Position numbers and translations under genes: made by a program. DNA of 64,000 nucleotides from JALHST01 sp038316335 (lineage in GTDB: Bacteria; Bacteroidota; Bacteroidia; Flavobacteriales; Flavobacteriaceae), in the NCBI GenBank assembly GCA_038316335.1, contig JBBQAM010000004.1, forward strand, positions 62,001 to 126,000, read 5' to 3'. Positions 27,178 through 36,249 of the stretch are shown in pieces. The notes beneath the pieces were generated by a model, which ran no database searches, was not told the DNA's origin, and saw only the letters and a program-made list of their open reading frames with translations. Positions within the stretch are counted from its first letter, which is position 1, and each line of letters opens with the position of its first letter.

Positions 27178-27612
27178 ATGAGGACATTTCTTTTATTAAT
27201 AGTCATTTTTACGACATCGGCGATACAGGCACAGGATTGGGAAACCAACTGGCAACAGGCCACAGAAAAAGCAAAAAAGGCAGACCATAATATGATCTTG
27301 GTGTTTTCCGGGTCTGATTGGTGCGGCCCTTGCATAAAACTTGATAAATCGATATGGCAGTCGACCGAATTCCAGGAGTACGCCAAAAACCATTGGATTA
27401 TGGTACGTGCCGATTTTCCGAGGAAAAAAGGCAACAAACTTCCTGAGGATCTGGCTGCTGAAAACGCCAAATTGGCTGAAAAATATAATCAAAACGGGTA
27501 CTTCCCCCTAGTCCTGGTACTGAGTCCTGAAGGAAATGTCCTTGGCACCACGGGGTATAAAAATATATCGGTAAAAGAATATATTGACCTACTAAAGAAG
27601 TTCGAAGGTTGA
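27178..27612 (+). CDS. Periplasmic thioredoxin-family protein
   Basis: 144 residues. Signal peptide MRTFLLLIVIFTTSAIQA is followed by a thioredoxin fold with FSGSDWCGPCIKLDKSIW, an intact CGPC active site. The rest, KYNQNGYFPLVLVLSPEGNV, has the cis-Pro segment. It likely exchanges disulfides with the DsbD-like protein at the end of the operon or with cytochromes. Its stop overlaps the TTG start of apbE by four bases (TTGA), showing translational coupling. Confidence 0.9.
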   Translation: MRTFLLLIVIFTTSAIQAQDWETNWQQATEKAKKADHNMILVFSGSDWCGPCIKLDKSIWQSTEFQEYAKNHWIMVRADFPRKKGNKLPEDLAAENAKLAEKYNQNGYFPLVLVLSPEGNVLGTTGYKNISVKEYIDLLKKFEG

Positions 27613-28601
27613 GAACTATATACCTACTATTTACCCTGCTTGTAGTTTCCCCACTTTGCTCACAAGAGGTAATGCAAAGACGCACCCTAAAGTTAATGGG
27701 TAGCAGATTTGACATTACCCTCGTGGCAAAGGATAGTAATTCTGCTAATACCTATATTGATACCGCGATTTCCGAAATTACACGCATTGAAAAACTAATC
27801 TCTTCATGGGATCCCAATTCACAAACTTCAGAAATCAATAAAATGGCCGGAGTCAGGCCTGTTAAGGTAGCTGTTGAATTGATAGAACTGATTGAACGTG
27901 CCAAGCAAATATCAAAAATTACTGATGGCGCCTTTGATATATCGTATGCTTCCATTGATAAGGTCTGGCACTTTGATGGTACGATGACCCATAAACCTAG
28001 TGAGGAAGAAATCGCCAACTCGGTGGCCAAGATCGGGTATCAGAATATTATTTTAGACAAAGAGAAGCAAACGGTATTCTTAAAATTAGAGGGTATGAAA
28101 ATAGGGTTCGGGGCCCTTGGCAAAGGGTATGCTGCCGACAAGGTGCGAAACATGCTAAAAGCCAAAGGTGTGCCTGCGGGGATCATCAATGCATCGGGCG
28201 ATCTTACTACCTGGGGGAAACAGCCCGACGGTACCGATTGGATGGTAGGAATCACTAATCCCTTGAACAAGAATAAGGTCTTTTCATGGTTTCCAGTGGT
28301 CGATGCTGCAGTTGCCACATCTGGCAACTATGAAAAATTCGTGGAATTCGACGGGATTAAATACAGCCATATCATCGACCCTAGGACCGGATATCCTGCA
28401 ACCGGACTTGTTAGCGTCACTATTTTTGCTAAAAGTGCCGAACTTTGTGATGCGCTGGCTACCTCGGTATTTATCACCGGAATCGATACCGGCCTGAATA
28501 TCATCGATCAGATCAAGGGGGTGGAATGCATAATCGTTGATGATCATAATGCGATACATACCTCAAAAAACATTCAACTTAATTCAACAGCTTCAGAATG
28601 A
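27609..28601 (+). CDS. apbE: FAD:protein FMN transferase
   Basis: 330 residues. A TTG start gives MRTIYLLFTLLVVSPLCSQE, a signal peptide or lipoprotein-like leader. The ApbE domain shows KLMGSRFDITL, AFDISYASIDKVWHF, KIGFGALGKGYAADKVR, NASGDLTTWG and KYSHIIDPRTGYPA, followed by AELCDALATSVFI, the FAD- and metal-binding segments. ApbE joins FMN covalently to a Thr or Ser of exported proteins. No obvious FMN-acceptor protein with an S/T-GAT motif is visible within the island, so the target is unknown. Overlap with both neighbours by four bases places it in a tight operon. Confidence 0.95.
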   Translation: MRTIYLLFTLLVVSPLCSQEVMQRRTLKLMGSRFDITLVAKDSNSANTYIDTAISEITRIEKLISSWDPNSQTSEINKMAGVRPVKVAVELIELIERAKQISKITDGAFDISYASIDKVWHFDGTMTHKPSEEEIANSVAKIGYQNIILDKEKQTVFLKLEGMKIGFGALGKGYAADKVRNMLKAKGVPAGIINASGDLTTWGKQPDGTDWMVGITNPLNKNKVFSWFPVVDAAVATSGNYEKFVEFDGIKYSHIIDPRTGYPATGLVSVTIFAKSAELCDALATSVFITGIDTGLNIIDQIKGVECIIVDDHNAIHTSKNIQLNSTASE

Positions 28602-28807
28602 AAAAAATAATGCTATGTGTATTGGGCCTACTATCGTTTACCTCGTGTGTGGCCGTGCGGGAATATGAAAAGGTATCTCTGAATGATGAGGAAATGAAAC
28701 TATCCTCGAAGGATTTAGAACGCTTTGAGACCAATTTTCAAATATATCGCGAGGGATCGGCAGGTGGTAATGGCGGCAAAACCGGAGGGGGATGTGGTTG
28801 TAATTAA
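28598..28807 (+). CDS. DUF4266 small lipoprotein
   Basis: 69 residues. MKKIMLCVLGLLSFTSC is a lipoprotein signal with Cys at residue 17, followed by AVREYEKVSLNDEEM and a Gly-rich end (GGNGGKTGGGCGCN) with two Cys. This matches DUF4266, a small family I know chiefly beside apbE and DUF3570 genes. The start ATGA overlaps the apbE stop. Function unknown; the C-terminal Cys-Gly motif could bind metal or form a disulfide. Confidence 0.85.
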   Translation: MKKIMLCVLGLLSFTSCVAVREYEKVSLNDEEMKLSSKDLERFETNFQIYREGSAGGNGGKTGGGCGCN

Positions 28808-28816
28808 AATAAGAAA

Positions 28817-30106
28817 ATGAAAAACATACTAATGCTACTTGTTGTTGGCGGGATGGGCTGTTCCCTACTGGCACAGGAAAACAAATCCCAGGAATATGTA
28901 AAAAAAGTCCTGGAAAATACCGAGGTCGAATTGCTTTACAGCTATTACAATCAGGACGGGACCCATGCATCGGTCACCGGTGGCGAGGGTACCGAACAAC
29001 TCACCGATATGACCCCAACTATTGTGGTCAGTATCCCTGTAGGTGAGAATAACGTCCTTACCTTAGATGCAGGCTTATCGGCCTACACCTCAGCTTCCTC
29101 AAGTAACATCAATCCCTTTGATGGCCGAAATCCCGCTAGTCCTTGGATCGAATCTTCAGGTGCTTCAAGAAGCGATGTACTCAGCTATGTACATCCATCT
29201 TTTTCGCATAGCTCGAAAGATCGCAATAACATCTTAAGTGTCAACGCCGCCCTTTCAAATGAATTTGATTACAATTCGATTGGTTTTGGAGGCGGTTATA
29301 CGCGCTTAATGAACGATAAAAACACAGAGCTAGGCGTCAGTGGCCAAGTATATCTCGACAAATATAATCCGCAGTATCCCATCGAATTAAGAAGTGGTTT
29401 TACGGGCAGCTTTGGAAGCAGCATTACCGGAAATGGCACCTATACCCCACAATTTGTTCCTTTTGCACAATTAAAACGGAATTCCTATTCAGGATCGCTG
29501 ACCCTTTCCCAGATCTTCACTAAAAAATTCCAAGCTTCCCTATCGATGGATTTTGTATTTCAGGAAGGATTGCTTTCCACTCCCCACCAACGGGTGTATT
29601 TCGCAGACAAGGGAGACTTTTTTATAGAGGATTTTCAGTTAGCCGATGATGCAGAACGCCTACCGTTCAATCGGTACAAATTACCAATAGGGGCACGAAT
29701 CTCGTATGCCTTCAATGAAGCGGTGACGTTTAGGGGTTATATGCGCTACTATTATGATACTTGGGGTATTAATTCTACAACCGCCAGTGTAGAGATTCCT
29801 ATAAAAATATCGGATAAATTTACGGTATATCCCATGTACCGCTACTATGTGCAGACCGCTTCGAAATATTTTTTTCCGAAGGATGTTGCCCTATCGACGG
29901 ATCTCTATTATACCTCTGACTATGACCTATCGGCATTTAATGCACATCAGTATGGTTTTGGGATAAGTTATAAGGACATTTTCACAACCGCCAAGATTTG
30001 GAAGATCGGACTTAAATCAATTGATTTTAGATTTAATCATTATGAACGAAGTACCGATTTAAAGGCGAATATTTTTGGCCTTGGTTTTAAATTTATTGTA
30101 GAATAG
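28817..30106 (+). CDS. DUF3570 outer-membrane beta-barrel protein
   Basis: 429 residues. Signal peptide MKNILMLLVVGGMGCSLLAQ. The mature protein is rich in alternating strands and aromatic girdle residues, with many Ser/Gly loops, ending FGLGFKFIVE. It matches DUF3570, usually found with apbE and DUF4266. Nine bases separate it from DUF4266. A barrel located with a flavin transferase suggests an outer-membrane redox assembly, though no activity has been assigned to the family that I know of. Confidence 0.87.
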   Translation: MKNILMLLVVGGMGCSLLAQENKSQEYVKKVLENTEVELLYSYYNQDGTHASVTGGEGTEQLTDMTPTIVVSIPVGENNVLTLDAGLSAYTSASSSNINPFDGRNPASPWIESSGASRSDVLSYVHPSFSHSSKDRNNILSVNAALSNEFDYNSIGFGGGYTRLMNDKNTELGVSGQVYLDKYNPQYPIELRSGFTGSFGSSITGNGTYTPQFVPFAQLKRNSYSGSLTLSQIFTKKFQASLSMDFVFQEGLLSTPHQRVYFADKGDFFIEDFQLADDAERLPFNRYKLPIGARISYAFNEAVTFRGYMRYYYDTWGINSTTASVEIPIKISDKFTVYPMYRYYVQTASKYFFPKDVALSTDLYYTSDYDLSAFNAHQYGFGISYKDIFTTAKIWKIGLKSIDFRFNHYERSTDLKANIFGLGFKFIVE

Positions 30107-30126
30107 TTACCAAATCAAAGTCTCTT

Positions 30127-32064
30127 ATGAATCGTTCTCTATACATTTTGACATTGTTCTTAAGTTCGTTTTTCTTGCATGCCCAAGGTATCGACCCAGT
30201 AAAATGGACAACGACCGTTCAAAAGATCAACGATACCGAGTTTGACCTTGTCATGAAGGGCAGCATTGATGCAGATTGGCATGTATATTCCCAATTTACC
30301 GCTGAAGGAGGTTCCTTGCCTGCAGAATTTGATTTTTTAGAGGCCCCAGGGCATTATAAGACGTTAGGCTTGGTAAAGGAGAGTGCGACAAATACGGCCT
30401 ATAATGACGTATTTGGAATCAATGAAACCTATTTTACCGAAAAGGTCGAATTTACCCAGCGAATCAAACGGGTCGACCCCAATCTTGGCAACATAAAAGT
30501 GGTCGTTCGTTATCAAGTTTGCAAGGACGTTTGTATTAATAAGGAAAAACAGTTTGTATTTTCTATCAACGGCGATACTTCCTCGGTGGAAATAGCGGCT
30601 ATTGATGGAAAAAGCAAAGTACTGGCCGATAAATTACGCCTAGATTTAAAGAATACGTCCTTATTACTCGATCAAACCAGCATTCAGGACAAGGGAACGA
30701 ACCTGTGGAGTATTTTCATTCTTGGTTTTTTAGGGGGTTTGGTCGCGTTATTGACACCTTGTGTTTTTCCCATGATCCCGCTTACGGTTTCGTTCTTTAC
30801 CAAACAAAACTCGAATAAGGCCAAGGGAATAACCAATTCGGTTTTATACGGGATTTTCATCGTTACCATTTATTTAGCCCTTAGCATCCCCTTTCATTTT
30901 TTGGATACAATCAGTCCTGATATTTTAAATACGATTTCTACCAACGTATGGCTCAATGTGTTCTTCTTTGTCATTTTTGTGGCCTTTGCATTTTCCTTTT
31001 TTGGCTATTTTGAAATTACGCTGCCCAATAGTTGGGCGAATAAGATGGATTCAGCTTCCAATACGGGTGGCATTATCGGTATTTTCTTTATGGCCTTGAC
31101 CTTGGCACTGGTTTCATTTTCATGTACGGGTCCTATCCTAGGCTCTTTATTGGCAGGCTCGTTAACCGCTGATGGCGGGGCACTGCAATTGACAGCAGGC
31201 ATGGGTGGTTTTGGTTTGGCATTGGCACTCCCTTTTGCGGTCTTTGCATTATTTCCGAATTTATTACGCGCCTTGCCAAAATCAGGTGGTTGGCTTACTA
31301 CCATAAAAGTCGCTTTGGGTTTTGTTGAATTGGCACTTGCCTTTAAGTTTTTGTCGAATGCGGATCTCGTAGCACATTGGGGCTTTTTAAAACGTGAGGT
31401 CTTTATAGGAATTTGGATTGTAATATTCGTTCTTATGGCCCTCTACTTTTTTGGGCTGATCCGCTTTCCACATGATGGCCATAAGAAAATGAGCTACCCG
31501 AAAATTGTCACAGGAATACTGGTAAGCGGTTTTGTGATTTATTTAATTTCCGGAATACAGAAAGATGCGTCCTTAAAACTTTTGAGTGGATTTCCGCCTC
31601 CTTCTTTTTATAGTGTTTATTCGCAGCAATCAGACTGCCCCCTGGGGCTCGATTGCTTTAAGGACTTTGACCAAGGGCTTGCATTTGCCAAAGAGACGAA
31701 CAGACCGATTTTATTGGATTTTACAGGATGGGCCTGCGTAAACTGTCGAAAAATGGAAGAAAATGTATGGAGTAATCCCAAGGTCTACAAAATGCTTAAA
31801 AACAACTTTGTACTCATTTCGCTGTATGTAGACGATCGCAGGGAATTGACCGAAAATGATAGGTTCAAGATCAATATCAACAATGATTATTTAAAATCTA
31901 TCAATACCGTCGGTGATAAATGGGCGACATTTCAGTTTTTGAATTTTGACACGGCATCGCAGCCGTATTACGTGACCTTAAGCCCCCGACTTGAAATTCT
32001 GAATACGCCGAAACAATATGTTGGGATAGACGAGTATTATCATTGGTTAGAGGATAGCCTATAG
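30127..32064 (+). CDS. DsbD-like thiol:disulfide interchange protein
   Basis: 645 residues in three parts: an N-terminal periplasmic DsbD-alpha-like domain (about 20-180, with a Cys pair in VCKDVCINK), an eight-helix CcdA-type membrane domain (about 185-460: LTPCVFPMIPLTVSFF and SFSCTGPILGS, each with the redox Cys), and a C-terminal thioredoxin domain (DFTGWACVNCRKMEE). It carries reducing power from cytosolic thioredoxin into the periplasm, where reduced CXXCH is needed before heme attachment. It closes the Rieske-ApbE operon and sits just before the multiheme genes. Confidence 0.93.
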   Translation: MNRSLYILTLFLSSFFLHAQGIDPVKWTTTVQKINDTEFDLVMKGSIDADWHVYSQFTAEGGSLPAEFDFLEAPGHYKTLGLVKESATNTAYNDVFGINETYFTEKVEFTQRIKRVDPNLGNIKVVVRYQVCKDVCINKEKQFVFSINGDTSSVEIAAIDGKSKVLADKLRLDLKNTSLLLDQTSIQDKGTNLWSIFILGFLGGLVALLTPCVFPMIPLTVSFFTKQNSNKAKGITNSVLYGIFIVTIYLALSIPFHFLDTISPDILNTISTNVWLNVFFFVIFVAFAFSFFGYFEITLPNSWANKMDSASNTGGIIGIFFMALTLALVSFSCTGPILGSLLAGSLTADGGALQLTAGMGGFGLALALPFAVFALFPNLLRALPKSGGWLTTIKVALGFVELALAFKFLSNADLVAHWGFLKREVFIGIWIVIFVLMALYFFGLIRFPHDGHKKMSYPKIVTGILVSGFVIYLISGIQKDASLKLLSGFPPPSFYSVYSQQSDCPLGLDCFKDFDQGLAFAKETNRPILLDFTGWACVNCRKMEENVWSNPKVYKMLKNNFVLISLYVDDRRELTENDRFKININNDYLKSINTVGDKWATFQFLNFDTASQPYYVTLSPRLEILNTPKQYVGIDEYYHWLEDSL

Positions 32065-32240
32065 ATTCATTCCTAATTTGTAAAAACAATTTCCCGTTAG
32101 GGACGTTGAAGGCCAAATTTGAATTATTGCCGTAAATAAGAGATAGTAACGTACCATTGATTTTATTTTGATCAAGCGATAGTTATAAAATTTATTAGCG
32201 ATTTGAACGTTAATTAGTAAGTAAAATAATCCCCACGACC

Positions 32241-33068
32241 TTGAAAAAGTCAGTACACTTCACCTACATAACGATTATGGTACTCATTACCATAGTGGTC
32301 ACGATATATCTCTTTTATACGGGATACAGTTATTACAACACCCCCTTGGAAGAGCGATTTTATCATCCAAGGCATAGTTGGTTCAAATCAAGTGGCATCT
32401 ATGGCCAGGGGCTTGGTATCCTGGGTACCTTGATGATCTTGTTCGGGGTAGTCATTTATATCTTGAGGAAACGGTATAACATCATGGCCAAACAAATTCG
32501 GCTCAAGTACTTATTGGAATTCCATATTTTCCTATGTACGTTAGGGCCGATCTTGGTCTTGTTTCATACGGCCTTTAAGTTTGGAGGCATTGTATCGGTC
32601 GCCTTTTGGAGCATGGTTGCCGTGGTCTTAAGCGGCGTAGCCGGAAGATTTATCTACAACCAAATTCCAAAAACGATCGAAGGTCGGCAAATGACCATGG
32701 AAGAGGTCAGAAGTATGAAAACCGATTTGGCGGTTGTATTGCATCAAAAATTTAGTCTTGAATCGAATACCCTTGACATCGTCTCGAACCTCATGAGCGA
32801 TGAAAATACCACTGAAAATCGAAAAAAACTGGGGTATTTAAGAAAAGTATTGAATCGTGGCGATTTGCCAAAAGCAGATCGAAAATCGATTATGCAGATG
32901 GTAAAACACGAAATAAAGCTTACTAAAAAGATTGCCCGATTGAAACGGATGCAAAATCTCTTCAAATATTGGCACGTTGCCCATATGCCCTTCGCAGTAA
33001 TAATGCTCATTGTCGTGGTCATACATGTTGCCGTAACCGTCGCCTTTGGCTACAAATGGATATTCTGA
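32241..33068 (+). CDS. Four-helix cytochrome-b-like membrane protein
   Basis: 275 residues from a TTG start (MKKSVHFTYITIMVLITIVV). Two helix pairs flank a charged central region (about 145-235). Histidines lie in or beside helices: YLLEFHIF, VLFHTAF, YWHVAHMPF and VVIHVAV, an arrangement that could hold two b-type hemes, as in cytochrome b561 or ferric-reductase-like proteins. I infer it passes electrons between the cytosolic-side flavoprotein encoded next (its ATG overlaps this TGA by one base) and the periplasm or quinone pool. Heme binding is inferred, not proven. Confidence 0.7.
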   Translation: MKKSVHFTYITIMVLITIVVTIYLFYTGYSYYNTPLEERFYHPRHSWFKSSGIYGQGLGILGTLMILFGVVIYILRKRYNIMAKQIRLKYLLEFHIFLCTLGPILVLFHTAFKFGGIVSVAFWSMVAVVLSGVAGRFIYNQIPKTIEGRQMTMEEVRSMKTDLAVVLHQKFSLESNTLDIVSNLMSDENTTENRKKLGYLRKVLNRGDLPKADRKSIMQMVKHEIKLTKKIARLKRMQNLFKYWHVAHMPFAVIMLIVVVIHVAVTVAFGYKWIF

Positions 33069-34405
33069 TGAACGAAGTATTACTTGAACAACTCATAACT
33101 TATGGCACCGTCTTTTTGCTATTTGGCATCATTATTTTCTATTATCTGAGAAAGAAAAAGGTCAAATCGATAACGACCATCGAAAAAGTCAAAATTGCCA
33201 AGGAAGAAGGCTTATATGAACCGATTTCACTGTATCCACACATAAACCTTAGTACGTGTATCGGCAGTGGCGCCTGTATAACCGCCTGTCCCGAAAAAGA
33301 TATTCTAGGCATCGTAGATGGGGTCGCAACGGTCATTAACACCTCGAATTGTATCGGCCATGGTGCCTGTTTTCATGCGTGTCCCGTCGAGGCCATCAGT
33401 TTGAGAATCGGTACAGAAAGCCGGGGCGTGGATCTTCCTCATGTAAGTGAGGATTACGAAACGAATATCAAGGGAATGTATATCGCGGGAGAACTTGGTG
33501 GTATGGGCCTAATAAAAAATAGTGTTGAGCAGGGGCAACAGGCTATGGAGAATATCGCTAGGAATAAAAAACCCTCGAAAGAAAATGTATTGGATGTGGT
33601 CATCATCGGTGCCGGCCCCGCTGGCATTAGCGCCACTCTTTCTGCAAAGGAACACGGGTTGACCTCGGTGACCTTGGAGCAGGATTCCTTGGGGGGAACA
33701 GTATACACCTTCCCGCGGTCTAAAATCGTCATGACGGCACCTATGGATCTGCCCTTATACGGGAAAGCCAAATTATATGATACTTCGAAGGATGAATTAC
33801 TGCAATTGTGGAAAAAGGTAATCTCAGAACACAATTTGAGTATTAAGGAAAATACGAAGGTCGAAAGTATCGTACCCATTGAGAACGAGGTTTTTCGATT
33901 GACCACGAATACCGGGGAGGAATATCTGTGCAATCAGGTATTATTGTCGATCGGACGTAGAGGTACGCCAAGAAAATTGGGCGTTCCCGGTGAGGAATCA
34001 CAAAAAGTAGCCTACCGACTTTTGGAACCGGAACAGATAGCCGATAAAAAAATAATCGTCGTGGGCGGAGGTGACTCAGCCATAGAATCAGCGCTCCTTT
34101 TAAAGGACAATAACGAAGTAATTCTTTCCTATCGGAACGACAAGTTTTCAAGACTAAAACCAAAAAACAAGGAAAAAATAGAGAAGGCCATGGCCGATGC
34201 CTCGATTCGCGTCGAATTTAATTCTAATGTAGTATCAATTGCCGACACCAGTGTTTTGCTAAAAACAGAGGATGAAAATGAGGATGCAATCGAAAATGAC
34301 CTTGTATATATTTTTGCAGGAGGTGAATTGCCGACCAGTTTTCTGCAAAATGCCGGGATTAAGATTACCAAACGCTTTGGACATGTTATGAAAAAACACC
34401 GATAA
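33068..34405 (+). CDS. Membrane-anchored ferredoxin-NAD(P)H flavoprotein oxidoreductase
   Basis: 445 residues from MNEVLLEQLITYG. One N-terminal helix (about 9-28) is followed by two [4Fe-4S] motifs, CIGSGACITACP and CIGHGACFHACP, and then a thioredoxin-reductase-like two-dinucleotide domain: VVIIGAGPAGISATLSA for FAD and IIVVGGGDSAIESAL for NAD(P)H. The CXXC of true thioredoxin reductase is absent (LEQDSLGGTVYTFP), so it should not act on thioredoxin. The likely reaction is transfer of electrons from NAD(P)H via FAD and two clusters to the cytochrome-b-like partner. Topology suggests the catalytic part is cytosolic. Confidence 0.85.
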   Translation: MNEVLLEQLITYGTVFLLFGIIIFYYLRKKKVKSITTIEKVKIAKEEGLYEPISLYPHINLSTCIGSGACITACPEKDILGIVDGVATVINTSNCIGHGACFHACPVEAISLRIGTESRGVDLPHVSEDYETNIKGMYIAGELGGMGLIKNSVEQGQQAMENIARNKKPSKENVLDVVIIGAGPAGISATLSAKEHGLTSVTLEQDSLGGTVYTFPRSKIVMTAPMDLPLYGKAKLYDTSKDELLQLWKKVISEHNLSIKENTKVESIVPIENEVFRLTTNTGEEYLCNQVLLSIGRRGTPRKLGVPGEESQKVAYRLLEPEQIADKKIIVVGGGDSAIESALLLKDNNEVILSYRNDKFSRLKPKNKEKIEKAMADASIRVEFNSNVVSIADTSVLLKTEDENEDAIENDLVYIFAGGELPTSFLQNAGIKITKRFGHVMKKHR

Positions 34406-34410
34406 AGGAT

Positions 34411-36249
34411 TTGAATGCCCATCTAAAATATAGCATCCTACTTATGTGCCTGACCATTTCCTTCGGATATGGTCAAATATCCCCTGGCGACCTGACCAAT
34501 GCCCATGCCGATCTTGAAGGGATGAGCAATTGCACCCAATGTCATGACCTAGGCAATAAGGTAACCGACAAAAAATGTTTGGAATGCCACAAGGAAATCC
34601 AAACATTGATCAATCAAAAAAATGGCTATCATGCGAATCCCGAGGTCATTAAACAAGATTGTTTTCAATGCCATAGTGAACACCATGGCCGAAAATTCGA
34701 CATGGTACGTTTTGACCAAAAAACCTTCGATCACAGCCTTACCGGGTATGACCTTGAAGGTAAACACGAGGAAGTAGATTGTAAAAAATGCCACGTTTCT
34801 GAATTTATTGCCGATAAGGACATCAAAAAGCGCACTGGCACCTTTTTAGGGTTGGATGAGAAATGCCTCTCTTGCCATGATGATTATCATCAAAAAACAT
34901 TGGCCAGCACCTGCCTTGATTGTCACGATATGAAAGGCTTTGAACCTGCCCCTAAATTTGACCACGACAAGGCCGATTATCAGCTAAAAGGAGAACATAT
35001 CAATGTCGACTGTATAGAATGTCATAAGAAAACTACCAAAAATGGCAAGGAATTTCAAGAATTCAGCGGCATTGCCTTTGACGACTGCGTTTCCTGCCAC
35101 GAGGATCCCCATAATGAACAATTACCTGGAGCATGCACCCAATGTCATACGGAAGACTCGTTTAAAAAATTCGCAGGACAAGGTAAATTTGATCATGACC
35201 TTACCGATTTTACCTTAAAGGGAAGCCATAAAGAAGTAGACTGTTTTAGTTGCCATAAACCCAGCGATGACCCCCTACAGGTTTTTCGAGATCGCGGCAA
35301 AATCAGTGAAAACAATTGTGTGAAATGTCATAAGGATGTCCATGAAGGCAAATTCGGTACCGATTGTGCAAAATGCCATCGTGAAACCAGTTTTAGGTCG
35401 TTGCGCTCCATGGACTTCTTTGATCATAATGTAACCGATTATCCTTTAGAAGGCCAGCATGTGCAGGTCGATTGCAAGGAATGCCATAAAAAGAGCTATA
35501 CCGCCCCCATCGATTTTTCGGCCTGTAACAATTGCCATGCCGATTACCATAAAGGGGAATTCAAGGAAAATGGGAGTTCCCCCGATTGTGTTGAATGCCA
35601 TTCCTTGGAAAAGGGATTCGATTATAGTCTGTACACGCTTGAACAGCACCAAAAGACCGACTTTCCACTAGAAGGGGCTCACGTGGCGACTCCCTGTTTT
35701 GCCTGTCATGTCAGTGAAGGTGCCAAACGTTGGAGCTTTCGTACTATGGGGACTTCCTGTATAGATTGCCATAATGATATTCACAAAGGCTTTATCTCTG
35801 AAAAATTCTATCCTAAACAAGATTGTACGGCCTGTCATAGCAATGAAGCGTGGGCTTCGGTCGATTTTGATCATTCTAAAACCGATTGGCCATTAACCGG
35901 TAGTCATACCGAAGTTGCATGCAAAGCATGTCATTTCAACGAAAAAGAGGCTTATAAATCAATCCCAGCGCAAAAATTCTCTAATTTAGGTACTGATTGT
36001 GTCACGTGCCATGAAAATGTGCATGGTGATACGTTCGCTGTGGATGGCGTAACCGATTGTACTGAATGTCATGTGACGAACACGTGGTTCCCACAAAGTT
36101 TCAATCATGACCTGACGAATTTTCCTTTGGAAGGACAACATGCTAAAATCGCATGTAGTGCTTGTCATGAAGTTACCAATGCCAGTGGGGAAACTACAGT
36201 GGTGTACAAAATACAGAAGTTTAGATGCATAGACTGTCATTTGCAATAA
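34411..36249 (+). CDS. Multiheme c-type cytochrome, 23 CXXCH motifs
   Basis: 612 residues from a TTG start, giving signal peptide MNAHLKYSILLMCLTISFGYG; the next Met would break the signal. I count 23 CXXCH motifs. They are spaced in a repeating module, FDHx4-(F/Y)xLxGxHxxVDCxxCH, seen for example as FDHNVTDYPLEGQHVQVDC, with the extra His as possible axial ligands. The protein is expected in the periplasm or at the outer membrane and should act as a long electron wire. No CXXCK or other catalytic heme is visible, so it is not an NrfA- or Otr-like reductase. It overlaps the next gene by 25 bases. Confidence 0.9.
   Translation: MNAHLKYSILLMCLTISFGYGQISPGDLTNAHADLEGMSNCTQCHDLGNKVTDKKCLECHKEIQTLINQKNGYHANPEVIKQDCFQCHSEHHGRKFDMVRFDQKTFDHSLTGYDLEGKHEEVDCKKCHVSEFIADKDIKKRTGTFLGLDEKCLSCHDDYHQKTLASTCLDCHDMKGFEPAPKFDHDKADYQLKGEHINVDCIECHKKTTKNGKEFQEFSGIAFDDCVSCHEDPHNEQLPGACTQCHTEDSFKKFAGQGKFDHDLTDFTLKGSHKEVDCFSCHKPSDDPLQVFRDRGKISENNCVKCHKDVHEGKFGTDCAKCHRETSFRSLRSMDFFDHNVTDYPLEGQHVQVDCKECHKKSYTAPIDFSACNNCHADYHKGEFKENGSSPDCVECHSLEKGFDYSLYTLEQHQKTDFPLEGAHVATPCFACHVSEGAKRWSFRTMGTSCIDCHNDIHKGFISEKFYPKQDCTACHSNEAWASVDFDHSKTDWPLTGSHTEVACKACHFNEKEAYKSIPAQKFSNLGTDCVTCHENVHGDTFAVDGVTDCTECHVTNTWFPQSFNHDLTNFPLEGQHAKIACSACHEVTNASGETTVVYKIQKFRCIDCHLQ

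Noticed and set aside
33068..34405. Flavoprotein as thioredoxin reductase
   Set aside because: The redox CXXC is missing and the protein carries a membrane helix and two ferredoxin clusters.
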